This document shows positions 8,266-17,230 of a stretch of DNA of 44,132 bases, in pieces (the first letter of the stretch is position 1; the number at the start of each line of letters is the position of its first letter). The stretch covers positions 1 through 44,132 of the forward strand of contig MWCE01000258.1 of assembly GCA_002069895.1 (NCBI GenBank), written 5' to 3'. Both the position numbers and the translations under genes were made by a program. The notes under the pieces are model-generated. The model was given only the letters and a program-made list of their open reading frames with translations. It had not been told where the DNA came from and ran no database searches. The DNA comes from Bacteroidetes bacterium ADurb.Bin234 (lineage in GTDB: Bacteria; Bacteroidota; Bacteroidia; Bacteroidales; WCHB1-69).

Positions 8266-8844
8266 TTATTTATTCATGGCAAACTCTCTTCCGGCGTTTA
8301 AACAAGCTATGTTCACATCGACCACCTCTTGGCCTTTTCGTAGAAAAGTATCCGTAACGGTTTGTTCTATGTCCTTATAGTTGAGTTGAAGAAAAGGAGC
8401 GGTAGCGCCAAGAATAACCATGTTGGATGAACGAGCAGAACCCAAATCCTTAGCGATTTTATCGGCATTGATGGCTATTTTATGGGGTAATTGCTCGATG
8501 CGTTTCATTAATATGCTTTCTTCAGGATAATTCGGGATGTTGATAAACGGATTGGTGTTGGTTATTACCCAGCCTTGTGGTTTCAACATGGGCAAATAGC
8601 GAAGGGCTTCCATGGGCTCAACGGAGATGATTATATCGGCTTTGCCGGTAGGGATTAAATCGGAAGCGATTTCTTTATCCGATAATCTCAAATGAGATTG
8701 CACATCGCCGCCTCTTTGGCTCATGCCGTGTACTTCGGCTTGTTTGAGATATAAACCTTGTTTTACTGCCGTATTACCGATGATGGTGGCGATGGATAAG
8801 ATGCCTTGTCCGCCTACGCCTGCTAATATGATGTCAATATTCAT
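8266..8844 (-). CDS. iorB: Indolepyruvate:ferredoxin oxidoreductase, beta subunit
   Basis: A 192-residue subunit of the oxygen-sensitive 2-oxoacid oxidoreductase that converts aryl pyruvates (from Trp, Phe and Tyr) to aryl-acetyl-CoA with reduction of ferredoxin. It starts MNIDIILAGVGGQGILS, the glycine-rich signature of the gamma/beta domain of 2-oxoacid:acceptor oxidoreductases, and has the typical EVHGMSQRGGDVQSHLR stretch. The frame is open further upstream to 8916, but that extension overlaps the end of iorA and precedes the conserved start, so ATG 8844 is chosen. It lies 26 bp after the iorA stop and is followed by a strong terminator, so iorAB is a two-gene operon. The presence of this enzyme suggests anaerobic amino-acid fermentation. 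Confidence 0.93.
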   Translation of the reverse strand: MNIDIILAGVGGQGILSIATIIGNTAVKQGLYLKQAEVHGMSQRGGDVQSHLRLSDKEIASDLIPTGKADIIISVEPMEALRYLPMLKPQGWVITNTNPFINIPNYPEESILMKRIEQLPHKIAINADKIAKDLGSARSSNMVILGATAPFLQLNYKDIEQTVTDTFLRKGQEVVDVNIACLNAGREFAMNK

Positions 8845-8870
8845 TCTATGATTATTTAATGGATTAACAA

Positions 8871-10469
8871 TTATTTTCTTTGTTTTCTTAATCTGCGTTT
8901 TAATGTTTGCACACATTCTCTTTGGGGAATAATCACCGAAACGCCTTTATACATTAATTCTTGTTTAATGATTTCGGTGTTCTGTTTGTGATTATTAGGA
9001 AGAGGATTCAGCATATGTATGTGTTCTTTTTCCACACCGAGTCCCAAACAAATGCTTTCGAGTCGACCAACACCATGTGATTTCTGGCCGCCTGTCATGC
9101 CGGTAGTTGAATTGTCGAGTATTATAATGGTAATGGGAGTGTTTTCCATTACGCAGTCGAATAATGAAGTGATACCGGAATGGCAAAAGGTGGAGTCGCC
9201 GATAACGGCAACGGTGGGATTTAATCCTGCATCGGAAGCTCCTTTGGCCATGGTGATGGATGCACCCATATCCACACAACTGAAAATGGCATTATAGGGC
9301 GGTAATGCACCCAAAGTATAACATCCTATATCGGCAAACACTTTTCCTTTTCCGTAAGGTTCCATGGCTTCATTCAGTGCTTTATAGGAATCAATATGTG
9401 GACAGCCCAAGCATAATGCCGGCGGGCGAGGGGCCACTATTTCGGGTATGGCTTCGCCTTGAGTGTCGGGCAGACCCAATGCCCGTGCCACTGCATTGGC
9501 ATTAAGTTCGCCTACGCGTGGTAAACTTCCTTCTAAACGTCCTTTAACGGTTAAGCAACGGTTAAGTAATCCGCGAAGTTGTTCTTCAATGATAGGATAT
9601 CCTTCTTCAATCACCATAATCGATTCGCATTCATCGGCCAAACGGGCAATGAGTTTGGTGGGTAGGGGATATTGTGTAATTTTCAATACGGGATGAGGAC
9701 ACACCCTGTCGGGATAGTTTTCCATGAGATAGTTGAATCCTATTCCGGAAGTGATGATTCCCATGCTTTTATCTTTACCGTCGATATAGGCATTAAAAGG
9801 AGATGTTTCAAATTCTTTTTCGAAGTGTAATTGTTTTTCCAACAATTCATTGTATTGCTTGCGTGCAATAGCGGGAAGGAGGATGAATTGTCTTGGGTTT
9901 TCTGGTAATTTGATTTCGTTTTGAGGTCTTTTATTTTTGCAAATTACGCCTGAACGTGAATGAGCCAGACGGGTGGTAACGCGCAATAAAACGGGGATTC
10001 TGTATTTTTCGGAGAAATCAAAAGCAGCCAATGTGATATCATAAGCTTCTTGTTGATTGGAAGGTTCGAAGATAGGAATCATGGCAAATTTTCCGTAATA
10101 TCTTGAATCTTGTTCGTTTTGCGATGAGTGCATGCTGGGGTCGTCGGCCGAGAGAATAACAAGTCCTCCATTGGCACCTGTGATAGCTGAGTTCATAAAT
10201 CCGTCGGCAGCAACGTTTAATCCCACATGTTTCATACAAACAATGGCACGTTTGCCTGTATATGACATTCCGATGGCAGCTTCGATGGCGGTTTTTTCGT
10301 TGGCCGACCATTGACGATGGATGTTGTTTTCTTCGGCTTGTTTGGATGCTTGAACATATTCCATGATTTCGGTTGAAGGAGTGCCCGGATAAGCGTAAAT
10401 ACCCGATATGCCTGCATCTAATGCTGCTTGTGCAATCGCTTCATCGCCTAACAATAATAACTTTTGCAT
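8871..10469 (-). CDS. iorA: Indolepyruvate:ferredoxin oxidoreductase, alpha subunit, lacking the C-terminal ferredoxin domain
   Basis: A 532-residue thiamine-diphosphate subunit. The N-terminal pyrimidine-binding domain starts LLLGDEAIAQAALDAGISGIYAYPGTPSTEI. The TPP motif lies near the C-terminus, from GDSTFCHSG to ILDNSTTGMTGG. A CLGCPH motif precedes it. The family's usual tail has two 4Fe-4S clusters (CxxCxxCxxxCP); here the chain ends shortly after VSVIIPQRECVQ with a basic RRLRKQRK, so that ferredoxin domain is absent. The start is ATG 10469 (MQKLLLL); an upstream in-frame extension to 10547 spans the promoter and is rejected. It is co-transcribed with iorB. Electrons presumably pass straight to a separate ferredoxin. 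Confidence 0.92.
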   Translation of the reverse strand: MQKLLLLGDEAIAQAALDAGISGIYAYPGTPSTEIMEYVQASKQAEENNIHRQWSANEKTAIEAAIGMSYTGKRAIVCMKHVGLNVAADGFMNSAITGANGGLVILSADDPSMHSSQNEQDSRYYGKFAMIPIFEPSNQQEAYDITLAAFDFSEKYRIPVLLRVTTRLAHSRSGVICKNKRPQNEIKLPENPRQFILLPAIARKQYNELLEKQLHFEKEFETSPFNAYIDGKDKSMGIITSGIGFNYLMENYPDRVCPHPVLKITQYPLPTKLIARLADECESIMVIEEGYPIIEEQLRGLLNRCLTVKGRLEGSLPRVGELNANAVARALGLPDTQGEAIPEIVAPRPPALCLGCPHIDSYKALNEAMEPYGKGKVFADIGCYTLGALPPYNAIFSCVDMGASITMAKGASDAGLNPTVAVIGDSTFCHSGITSLFDCVMENTPITIIILDNSTTGMTGGQKSHGVGRLESICLGLGVEKEHIHMLNPLPNNHKQNTEIIKQELMYKGVSVIIPQRECVQTLKRRLRKQRK

Positions 10470-10521
10470 ACGTTCTTTATTTTTAATTTTTATATTAATA
10501 TTATTTTTTATTACAACGCTA

Positions 10522-10529
10522 CAAAGATA
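10522..10529 (-). promoter_or_regulatory. iorAB promoter (-7 TATCTTTG, -33 TTTG)
   Basis: The minus strand reads TATCTTTG, with a TTTG at 10545-10548 and a 15-bp spacer. The predicted leader is about 45 nt. This is one of the few sites in the window with both Bacteroidetes promoter elements. Confidence 0.6.
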
Positions 10530-10576
10530 ACACTTTAATGCATGCAAATGTTGATACCAAAAAGAAATAATTGGGT

Positions 10577-11011
10577 TTAGTAAACTACTTCTTTCACGAG
10601 TTTACCCTCTTCGTTGTAGAATTTCCATTTTCCGGTTTTAATACCCTTTTGATATTTTCCGGTATAATGTATTTGACCGTTGGGGAACCATACGGTATAT
10701 TTACCCTGTTCTTTGCCGTCGACATAGGTGCCTTGGCTGTTTTGTTTACCGTCTTCAAACCATGAAGTCCATTTGCCGTCACGCTGTTGTTGCTTGTTAT
10801 AGGTACCTTCAATGAATTTTTGTTGTCCTTCGAAAAACATGGTTTCTTTGTATAAACTCTTAGAACCGTCGTCATTGATAATATATTCGGCGGTTCTTTT
10901 CGGATTACCGCTTTCCCAGGTTTCCACAACTACGCTTTCGGTTTTTTTGTTGTTGCAAGCCATAAATAGGCTAAAGGCAGATAAAAACAGTAAAAACTTA
11001 GGGGAAGACAT
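10577..11011 (-). CDS. MORN-repeat lipoprotein
   Basis: A 144-residue protein. A short hydrophobic signal leads to FMAC (Cys19), a weak but plausible lipobox. The rest is a run of MORN-type repeats of about 22 residues, with the recurring pattern GxWxxWFxDGKxxxxGxYxxGxxxGxW: KWTSWFEDGKQNSQGTY, KYTVWFPNGQIHYTGKY, KWKFYNEEGKLVKEVVY. Such toxin_YwqK/MORN lipoproteins are frequent in Bacteroidetes and are of unknown function. An upstream Met at 11038 would overlap the previous gene. ATG 11011 begins just beyond the stop of the OmpH-like gene, so the two are almost certainly translated from one message. Confidence 0.75.
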   Translation of the reverse strand: MSSPKFLLFLSAFSLFMACNNKKTESVVVETWESGNPKRTAEYIINDDGSKSLYKETMFFEGQQKFIEGTYNKQQQRDGKWTSWFEDGKQNSQGTYVDGKEQGKYTVWFPNGQIHYTGKYQKGIKTGKWKFYNEEGKLVKEVVY

Positions 11012-11012
11012 T

Positions 11013-11765
11013 CTATTTGGATGATTTTTTATAAGCATCGTTTAATTCTTTGATTACGTCGTTGGTAATGTCATACACTTTATTGGCATATAAAATGGCC
11101 GAACCGCTTGAAGTGGCAAGCACGTAGTCGGCTTTATATTTGGCATCATTAACTCTTTGTGCGGCATTGACGATTGAGTCGGTGATTTCTTTTTGAACCG
11201 ACACCTCTTTCATGGCTAATATTTGAGAATATTGTTCTTGTAAAGCTTGAAATTGACCGGCTTCTTGTTGCAATTGTTTTTCCGCATTTTGAATTTGTGT
11301 TTGGGTAAGCACATTTTTCTGTAGATTGATTTGATAATTTTTGTATTTTTCTTCCAAGGTCGATTGCATAGTAGTGAGTTCTTGTTGATACTTTTGAGCT
11401 TCTGTCTCCAAATCGTTTTTTAATATTTTGGCCAATGTAAAGTGTTCAATAATTGAATCGTTGTTGACAGTAACCATTAAAGGAGTGCCGTTTTGTGCTT
11501 GACCGGGTAGGGGCGTGAAGTCGCTTTTGTTCTGAAAATGTATTATATATAATACAATTAATCCGATAAACAAAACAGCAAATGCTATGCTCTGACAAAT
11601 ACATGTTTTTTTAGTATTACAACTTCTTTTATCCTTTGTAATGCTTTCTTCTTTTATTTCTTCTGTTTCTTGTATTTGATTTACAACAATGTTATCGTTT
11701 TGTGTGTTTTCGTTTGTAAGTTCTTTTCCGACAGTGGTATCATCAACATTTATGTTTTCGTCCAT
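11013..11765 (-). CDS. OmpH/Skp-like coiled-coil protein with N-terminal membrane anchor
   Basis: A 250-residue protein. Residues 1-55 are acidic and polar and end in a small Cys-rich stretch (SCNTKKTCIC). A single transmembrane helix spans about 59-78 (IAFAVLFIGLIVLYIIHF). The remainder resembles Skp/OmpH chaperones: a short beta start, a long coiled coil (about 115-205, rich in Gln, Glu and Lys), then ATSSGSAILYANKVYDITNDVI, the typical OmpH end. Free periplasmic Skp has a cleaved signal peptide; here about 58 residues precede the helix, so the protein is probably a type II membrane protein that stays tethered. It lies 27 bp after recQ and 1 bp before the MORN gene. A chaperone role in outer-membrane assembly is inferred. 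Confidence 0.7.
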   Translation of the reverse strand: MDENINVDDTTVGKELTNENTQNDNIVVNQIQETEEIKEESITKDKRSCNTKKTCICQSIAFAVLFIGLIVLYIIHFQNKSDFTPLPGQAQNGTPLMVTVNNDSIIEHFTLAKILKNDLETEAQKYQQELTTMQSTLEEKYKNYQINLQKNVLTQTQIQNAEKQLQQEAGQFQALQEQYSQILAMKEVSVQKEITDSIVNAAQRVNDAKYKADYVLATSSGSAILYANKVYDITNDVIKELNDAYKKSSK

Positions 11766-11792
11766 TATTTATAATTTTTAGTGTTATTAGTT

Positions 11793-13994
11793 CTAGTTAC
11801 CCATATCCGATAAGAATTTTATTCTCATCAATCGTATTTCTTCCATACTGTATTCGTCTTCACCTAAATCTTTAATAGCGGTTTCTAAGGAATCTAATTC
11901 GCTATTCATGAGATATTCCATTATTTCTTCCTGATGATACATATCAATGGTTTCATCGATATAATAATTGATATCGAGTTTAGTGCCGGAAAAAATAATA
12001 CTTTCGATTTCGGTGAGCAAATCTTCTTTACTTAAGTTTTTTGCTTTGGCAATATCTTCAAAACTAATTTTACGATCAATGTTTTGAATGATATAAACTT
12101 TAAGCCCGGATTTGTTAATGACGGATTTAACTACGAGGTCTTGGGGTCTTTCAATTTCATTTTCTTCAACATATCTCCGAATAAGGTCAATGAATGGTTG
12201 CCCGTATTTTTGTGCTTTACCTGCTCCGACACCGGTGATTTGTGTCATTTCCTCCATATTGGTAGGATATTGCACGCACATATCTTCGAGTGATATTTCC
12301 TGAAAGATAACGTAGGGAGGCAGATTTTCTTTTTTAGCAATGCCTTTTAGCAAATCCTTTAATAAGTTAAAAAGGACTTTGTCAATAACTCCGTCTTTTT
12401 GAGTCGGGATAACATCTCCAATTTCTTGATCTTCATCATCCTCCTCCTCATCCGTTTTGGTGATTTTTATGGAATAAGGGCTTTTTAGAAATTTTTCACC
12501 GACGGGAGTAATCTTTAAAATCCCATAGTTTTCAATGTCTTTTACCAATAATTTCTCAAATAGCATTTGACGAATGAGTGATGACCAAAATTTATCGTCT
12601 TTATCTTGCCCTTCACCGAAGCATTTAAGTTGATTATGTTTAAACTTTTTAATATCGGACGATGCGTTTCCGATAATTACATTAATGACATGTTTTTCTT
12701 TGAATTGTTGTTTCAATTCTTTAACAGTCAACAATAAAACTTGAATGTATTCTTTTCCTTCCATTTTAAGTTTTGGGTGTAGGCAGTTGTCGCAACAACC
12801 GCAGTTATCGTTATTATATGTTTCTCCGAAATAAAACAGCAAATGTCTTCTTCGGCATAAAGTTGATTCGGCATATGAAATGGTTTCGGATAATAATTGT
12901 CTGGATATTTCTTGTTCGGAAAAAGGTTTGTTTTTCATTAGTTTTTCCAATTTCATTAAATCATCATAAGAATAAAAGGCGATGCAATTGGCTTCACCAT
13001 CGTCGCGTCCCGAACGTCCTGTTTCTTGATAATATCCTTCTAAACTTTTAGGCATGTCGTAGTGGATAATATATCTAACATTGGGTTTATCAATACCCAT
13101 GCCAAAAGCAATGGTTGCTACAATAACATCGGCTTCTTCCATTAGGAATTTATCTTGATTTTCAATTCTAACGGCTCCGTCTAATCCGGCATGATAGGGC
13201 AGGGCTTTGATTTTGTTTACTTGCAGCAATTCGGCAAAGTCTTCCACTTGCTTACGGCTCAAACAATACACTATGCCCGATTGACCGTTGTGATTCTTGA
13301 TGAATTTAATAATTTCTTTGTCTACATCCTTGGTCTTATTTCTTACTTCGTAATATATGTTAGGCCGGTTAAACGAAGAAAGATAGACTTCGGCATTGAG
13401 CATACCCAGGTTTTTTTGAATGTCGTGACGCACTTTCGGTGTGGCGGTGGCTGTTAATGCCATGATAGGAATTTTTTTTTCAATCGAATCTACAACACTT
13501 TTAATTTTTCTATATTCCGGACGGAAATCATGACCCCATTCTGAAATACAGTGGGCTTCGTCGATGGCGATAAATGATATTTTGATTTTTTTTAGAATGG
13601 AAATGTTTTCTTCTTTAACCAATGATTCAGGTGCGACATATAATAGTTTTGTTTTCCCGTCGAACAAATCTTGCTTTACTTCAGCTTGTTCAATTTTTGT
13701 TAATGATGAGTTATAAACATGTGCAATTCCTTTTTCCAGACTGAAGTTGCGTAGTGAATCCACTTGGTTCTTCATTAAAGCTATTAGTGGTGATATGACT
13801 ATGGCGGTACCTTCCATTATCATGGCAGGGAGTTGGTAACACATAGATTTACCACCTCCTGTCGGCATGATAACAAATGAATCTTTGCCTTCTAAAATGC
13901 TTTGTATTACAATCTCTTGATTGCCCTTAAAGTGATTGAAGCCAAATATTCTTTTTAGTTGGTCATGTAACTCTTGTGACGATACTTTTGTCAT
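11793..13994 (-). CDS. recQ: ATP-dependent DNA helicase RecQ
   Basis: A 733-residue 3'-5' helicase used in recombination and fork repair. Motifs in order: Walker A MPTGGGKS (43-50), DEAH box (145-148) in DEAHCISEWGHDFR, ALTATATP (179-186), and YYQETGRSGRDD (motif VI). The RecQ zinc-binding cysteines are C380, C398, C401 and C404 (CRRRH to NCGCCDNC), close to the E. coli numbering. A winged-helix RQC region follows, then an HRDC domain (about 535-620, with LPPYVIFQEISLEDM). A further helical tail of about 110 residues (NKSGLKVYIIQNIDRK onward) makes it longer than the 610-residue E. coli enzyme; such tails occur in Bacteroidetes RecQ proteins. It heads an operon with the OmpH-like and MORN genes. 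Confidence 0.97.
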   Translation of the reverse strand: MTKVSSQELHDQLKRIFGFNHFKGNQEIVIQSILEGKDSFVIMPTGGGKSMCYQLPAMIMEGTAIVISPLIALMKNQVDSLRNFSLEKGIAHVYNSSLTKIEQAEVKQDLFDGKTKLLYVAPESLVKEENISILKKIKISFIAIDEAHCISEWGHDFRPEYRKIKSVVDSIEKKIPIMALTATATPKVRHDIQKNLGMLNAEVYLSSFNRPNIYYEVRNKTKDVDKEIIKFIKNHNGQSGIVYCLSRKQVEDFAELLQVNKIKALPYHAGLDGAVRIENQDKFLMEEADVIVATIAFGMGIDKPNVRYIIHYDMPKSLEGYYQETGRSGRDDGEANCIAFYSYDDLMKLEKLMKNKPFSEQEISRQLLSETISYAESTLCRRRHLLFYFGETYNNDNCGCCDNCLHPKLKMEGKEYIQVLLLTVKELKQQFKEKHVINVIIGNASSDIKKFKHNQLKCFGEGQDKDDKFWSSLIRQMLFEKLLVKDIENYGILKITPVGEKFLKSPYSIKITKTDEEEDDEDQEIGDVIPTQKDGVIDKVLFNLLKDLLKGIAKKENLPPYVIFQEISLEDMCVQYPTNMEEMTQITGVGAGKAQKYGQPFIDLIRRYVEENEIERPQDLVVKSVINKSGLKVYIIQNIDRKISFEDIAKAKNLSKEDLLTEIESIIFSGTKLDINYYIDETIDMYHQEEIMEYLMNSELDSLETAIKDLGEDEYSMEEIRLMRIKFLSDMGN

Positions 13995-14076
13995 ACCATT
14001 ATCGGTTGTTTTTACATTATTATAATAATGTTATTTATTGCTATGCTTTTTAGAAATCATCAAAAATACTTTAATG

Positions 14077-14084
14077 CAAAAATA
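14077..14084 (-). promoter_or_regulatory. Candidate recQ -7 box
   Basis: The minus strand reads TATTTTTG followed by C. A second match lies at 14061-14068. Both fall in the AT-rich divergent gap between recQ and pyk, so chance matches are possible. Confidence 0.35.
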
Positions 14085-14267
14085 TAAAAAATCAATTAAG
14101 AAATTGTTTTTTTTCTTTTTTTTAATTTTTTTTGACATTATCCCCTTTAACGTTTTTCATTTTGAATACAAATTAGGATAATGAGTTTATAGTTGTTTGA
14201 CTTTGTGATTATTTGAAGAATGTTATTTTTTGTATGTAATTCTTTTTTATATAGAGAAATATTTTAA

Positions 14268-14275
14268 TACTTTTG
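14268..14275 (+). promoter_or_regulatory. pyk -7 box with a very short leader
   Basis: TACTTTTG ends 13 bp before the ATG at 14289, so transcription should start within about 10 nt of the start codon. There is no room for a normal ribosome binding site and the message may be nearly leaderless. Confidence 0.55.
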
Positions 14276-14288
14276 CACAAAAACAAAT

Positions 14289-15704
14289 ATGGATAAGAAA
14301 ACAAAAATTGTAGCGACAATTTCCGATAAAATAAGTACGAATGTCTACTTATCGAAATTATTTGAGAAAGGCGTTAATGTTGTACGGTTGAATACGGCAC
14401 ATCAAAGTGTGGATGAATCGGCAAAAATCATTGAAAGGGTTCGAGCCATTGACAATAGCATAGCCGTTTTAATCGATACTAAAGGTCCTGAAATAAGAAC
14501 CTCTTCCTTTGGAAAGGCTTTTACCGTTAAAGAAAGTTCGCTTGTTCAAATAAAAGGCAATCCGCAAGGAGAAAGCGAAGAGGGTTTGTTATATGTTAAT
14601 TATGAGAATTTTGTTAAAGATGTACCTGTTGGACAGCGTGTGTTGGTTGATGATGGGGATGTGGCTTTAACGGTTATTGAAAAACAAAAGGACGCATTGA
14701 TTTGTAAAGTGGAAAATACGGGGGATATCAAATTGCGCAAAGGGGTGAATGTTCCCAATGTGAAATTAAAACTACCAACACTTTCACACAAAGATAAAAC
14801 CTTTATTGATTTTGCCGTAGCGCATGATGTGGATTATATAGCACATAGTTTTGTTCAATCGGCTGACGACATCTTTCAAATCAGGAAAATATTAGATAAA
14901 CAAAACAGTACGATACGTCTTATTGCAAAAATTGAAAATCAAATAGGCGTGGATAATATTGATGAGATTATTGAAGTTTCCGACGGAATCATGGTGGCAA
15001 GGGGTGATTTGGGTATTGAATTACCGGCCGAAAAGATACCGGTTATTCAAAGAGAATTGGTAAAGAAATGTATACGAAAGAATAAAATGGTAATCATAGC
15101 CACTCAAATGTTGCATTCCATGATACTGAATCCACGTCCCACACGTGCCGAAGTTAATGATGTAGCAACAGCCGTTTATGAGAAAGCCGATGCCTTGATG
15201 CTCTCGGGCGAGACTGCCGGTGGAAACTATCCTATTGAAACCGTCGATTTGATGTCGAAAGTGATTAAAGAAGTGGAAAATGCCGTACGGAAATATCCTA
15301 TTAAAATCAAACCTTTAGGTGAAGACATATTGTCGGTGCTGTCGCATTCGGCTGTGTTGGCATGCAATTCACTGTCTGTTAAAGCAATTATTGTAGATAC
15401 GCAAAGTGGTCGTACAGCACGTTATCTTTCGGCTTATAGGGGACATATTCCTGTTTATGCTTTTTGTTATAACCAATATGCTATGCGTCAATTGGCTTTA
15501 AGCTACGGGGTGAAAGCTTTTATGATGCAGAAAAAATCGTCCCGTGACGGATTTTTGAAATCAACCATATTGTTTTTAGTAGAACAACAAATCTTGAATC
15601 AGGATGATTTGGTGGTTGTGGTTGGCGGTTCTTTCGGAACGGCTAACGGTGCAAGTTTTATTGAAATTTCCAGTGTAAAAAATCTGATTGATTTTGCGGA
15701 ATAA
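14289..15704 (+). CDS. pyk: Pyruvate kinase
   Basis: A 471-residue glycolytic enzyme that transfers phosphate from PEP to ADP. The N-terminal barrel strand reads KTKIVATISDK, the B domain follows from about residue 72, and the active-site signature LIAKIENQIGVDNIDEIIEVSDGIMVARGDLG carries the catalytic Lys and the metal-binding Glu and Asp. The conserved ATQMLHSM and ADALMLSGETAGG stretches follow. The C-terminal domain (about 345-471) is present but has no extra PEP-utilizer domain. The first residues diverge from the more usual TKIVCTLGP (here ISDK). It is transcribed divergently from recQ, and a PurF-like gene follows after 38 bp in the same direction. Confidence 0.96.
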   Translation: MDKKTKIVATISDKISTNVYLSKLFEKGVNVVRLNTAHQSVDESAKIIERVRAIDNSIAVLIDTKGPEIRTSSFGKAFTVKESSLVQIKGNPQGESEEGLLYVNYENFVKDVPVGQRVLVDDGDVALTVIEKQKDALICKVENTGDIKLRKGVNVPNVKLKLPTLSHKDKTFIDFAVAHDVDYIAHSFVQSADDIFQIRKILDKQNSTIRLIAKIENQIGVDNIDEIIEVSDGIMVARGDLGIELPAEKIPVIQRELVKKCIRKNKMVIIATQMLHSMILNPRPTRAEVNDVATAVYEKADALMLSGETAGGNYPIETVDLMSKVIKEVENAVRKYPIKIKPLGEDILSVLSHSAVLACNSLSVKAIIVDTQSGRTARYLSAYRGHIPVYAFCYNQYAMRQLALSYGVKAFMMQKKSSRDGFLKSTILFLVEQQILNQDDLVVVVGGSFGTANGASFIEISSVKNLIDFAE

Positions 15705-15742
15705 TATATAACGTGATTGTTTAAATTTAATTTATTTTAATT

Positions 15743-17152
15743 ATGGGAGGTTTTTTCGGGGTTATTAAACATTCGGATTGTGTGAATGATTTGTTCTATG
15801 GTGTGGATTATAATTTCCACATGGGAAATAAAAGGGGAGGAATGGTAACAATAAATAAAGAAAATCATTTTGTGCGTGAAATTCATAATATTGAAAATGC
15901 TTATTTTCGGAATAAATTTGAAGATTCCATGGCAAGTTTCTCAGGCAAATCTGGGATAGGGGTTATAAGTGATACCGATGCGCAGCCCATTATGATGAAT
16001 TGTCATTTGGGTAAGTTTGCCATTGTTACAGTAGCACGTATTAATAATTTGGTTGAACTTGAAAAAGAGTTTTTAGAAAAAGGAAATCATTTTAGCGAAC
16101 ATAGTTCCGGTGCCATTAATCAAACGGAATTTATGGCTATGCTCATCAATGAAGGTAAAACTTTTGTTGAAGGAATAGAAAATGTGTTTAATAAGATAAA
16201 AGGAGCTTGTTCTATTTTGATTTTAACTGAAAACGGGATTATTGCAGCACGCGACAAATTGGGAAGAACACCCATCTTATTAGCCAAAGGGGCCGACGGC
16301 TATGCCGTTTCATCCGAAACCTGTAGTTTCCCGAATTTAAAATATGAAATGGTGTATAACATAGGACCGGGCGAAATTGTGCATATAACAGCCGATGGTT
16401 TTAAGCAATTGCGTAAACCCAACGATAAAATGCAAATATGTGCCTTTTTGTGGGTGTATTACGGCTATCCGGTTTGTTCTTACGAAGGATGTAATGTAGA
16501 TGAAATGAGGTATTACTGTGGTTGCGAAATGGGAAAAAACGACAAGGATATTGATGCCGATTTTGTGGGAGGTATTCCAGATTCGGGAGTGGGGATGGCG
16601 GTTGGTTATTCTGTTGGTCGTCAAATCCCTTATCGTCGCGCTATTGTGAAATATACGCCTACTTGGTCTCGTAGTTTCACTCCTTCAAATCAGGAAACAA
16701 GGGATCTAATAGCTAAAATGAAACTCATTGCCAATAGAAACATGCTTAAAGATAAGAAAGTTGTTTTTTGTGATGATTCTATCGTAAGAGGTACTCAATT
16801 GCGCGATAATGTTAAAGATTTATTTACCTACGGTGCAAAAGAAGTACATATGCGCATCAGTTGCCCACCTTTAATATATTCTTGTAATTATTTGAATTTC
16901 ACGGCCTCAAAATCAGAGATGGAGTTGATAACGCGACGTATGATAAAACAATTCGAAGGTAATGCCCACAAGAATTTAAAAGCATATGCCACAACCAATT
17001 CTCCGCAATATAATCGTATGGTCGAAGCTATTCGAAAGGAGTTTAATATTACGACTTTAAAATTTAATCCTATCGAAACTTTGGTTGATGCAATAGGTTT
17101 GCCTAAGGAAAAAATATGCACCCATTGTTTCGATGGTAGCGGGTATGATTAA
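15743..17152 (+). CDS. PurF-like amidophosphoribosyltransferase paralogue lacking the catalytic cysteine
   Basis: A 469-residue homologue of glutamine PRPP amidotransferase. The N-terminal glutaminase domain begins MGGFFGV instead of MCGIxG: the Cys that becomes the N-terminal nucleophile is Gly2 here. Other features are intact: RDKLGRTP (170-177) and the PRPP loop VFCDDSIVRGT (341-351). Cysteines C233, C374, C459 and C462 match the 4Fe-4S ligands of Bacillus-type PurF, including the C-terminal CTHC. I recall a closely similar MGGFFGT protein in Bacteroides, so the change is probably ancestral. Glutamine cannot be the ammonia donor in the usual way; it may use free ammonia or have a regulatory role. 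A standard PurF would be expected elsewhere in the genome. Confidence 0.88.
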   Translation: MGGFFGVIKHSDCVNDLFYGVDYNFHMGNKRGGMVTINKENHFVREIHNIENAYFRNKFEDSMASFSGKSGIGVISDTDAQPIMMNCHLGKFAIVTVARINNLVELEKEFLEKGNHFSEHSSGAINQTEFMAMLINEGKTFVEGIENVFNKIKGACSILILTENGIIAARDKLGRTPILLAKGADGYAVSSETCSFPNLKYEMVYNIGPGEIVHITADGFKQLRKPNDKMQICAFLWVYYGYPVCSYEGCNVDEMRYYCGCEMGKNDKDIDADFVGGIPDSGVGMAVGYSVGRQIPYRRAIVKYTPTWSRSFTPSNQETRDLIAKMKLIANRNMLKDKKVVFCDDSIVRGTQLRDNVKDLFTYGAKEVHMRISCPPLIYSCNYLNFTASKSEMELITRRMIKQFEGNAHKNLKAYATTNSPQYNRMVEAIRKEFNITTLKFNPIETLVDAIGLPKEKICTHCFDGSGYD

Positions 17153-17230
17153 AATTCTCTTTTTTTATTAAACATTAGAAATTACCATATAATAATTCAT
17201 TTATTATTGCGTTTTCTGGACAAATGTATA

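Noticed and set aside
8845-8916. Upstream extension of iorB by 24 codons.
   Set aside because: It would overlap the end of iorA by 46 bp and adds residues before the conserved MNIDIILAGVGGQG start.
9019-10314. Several open frames on the strand opposite iorA.
   Set aside because: They are shadows of a long conserved gene, with no start signals or family likeness.
10470-10547. Upstream extension of iorA by 26 codons.
   Set aside because: It covers the promoter elements, and the conserved family start MQKLLLLGDEA is at 10469.
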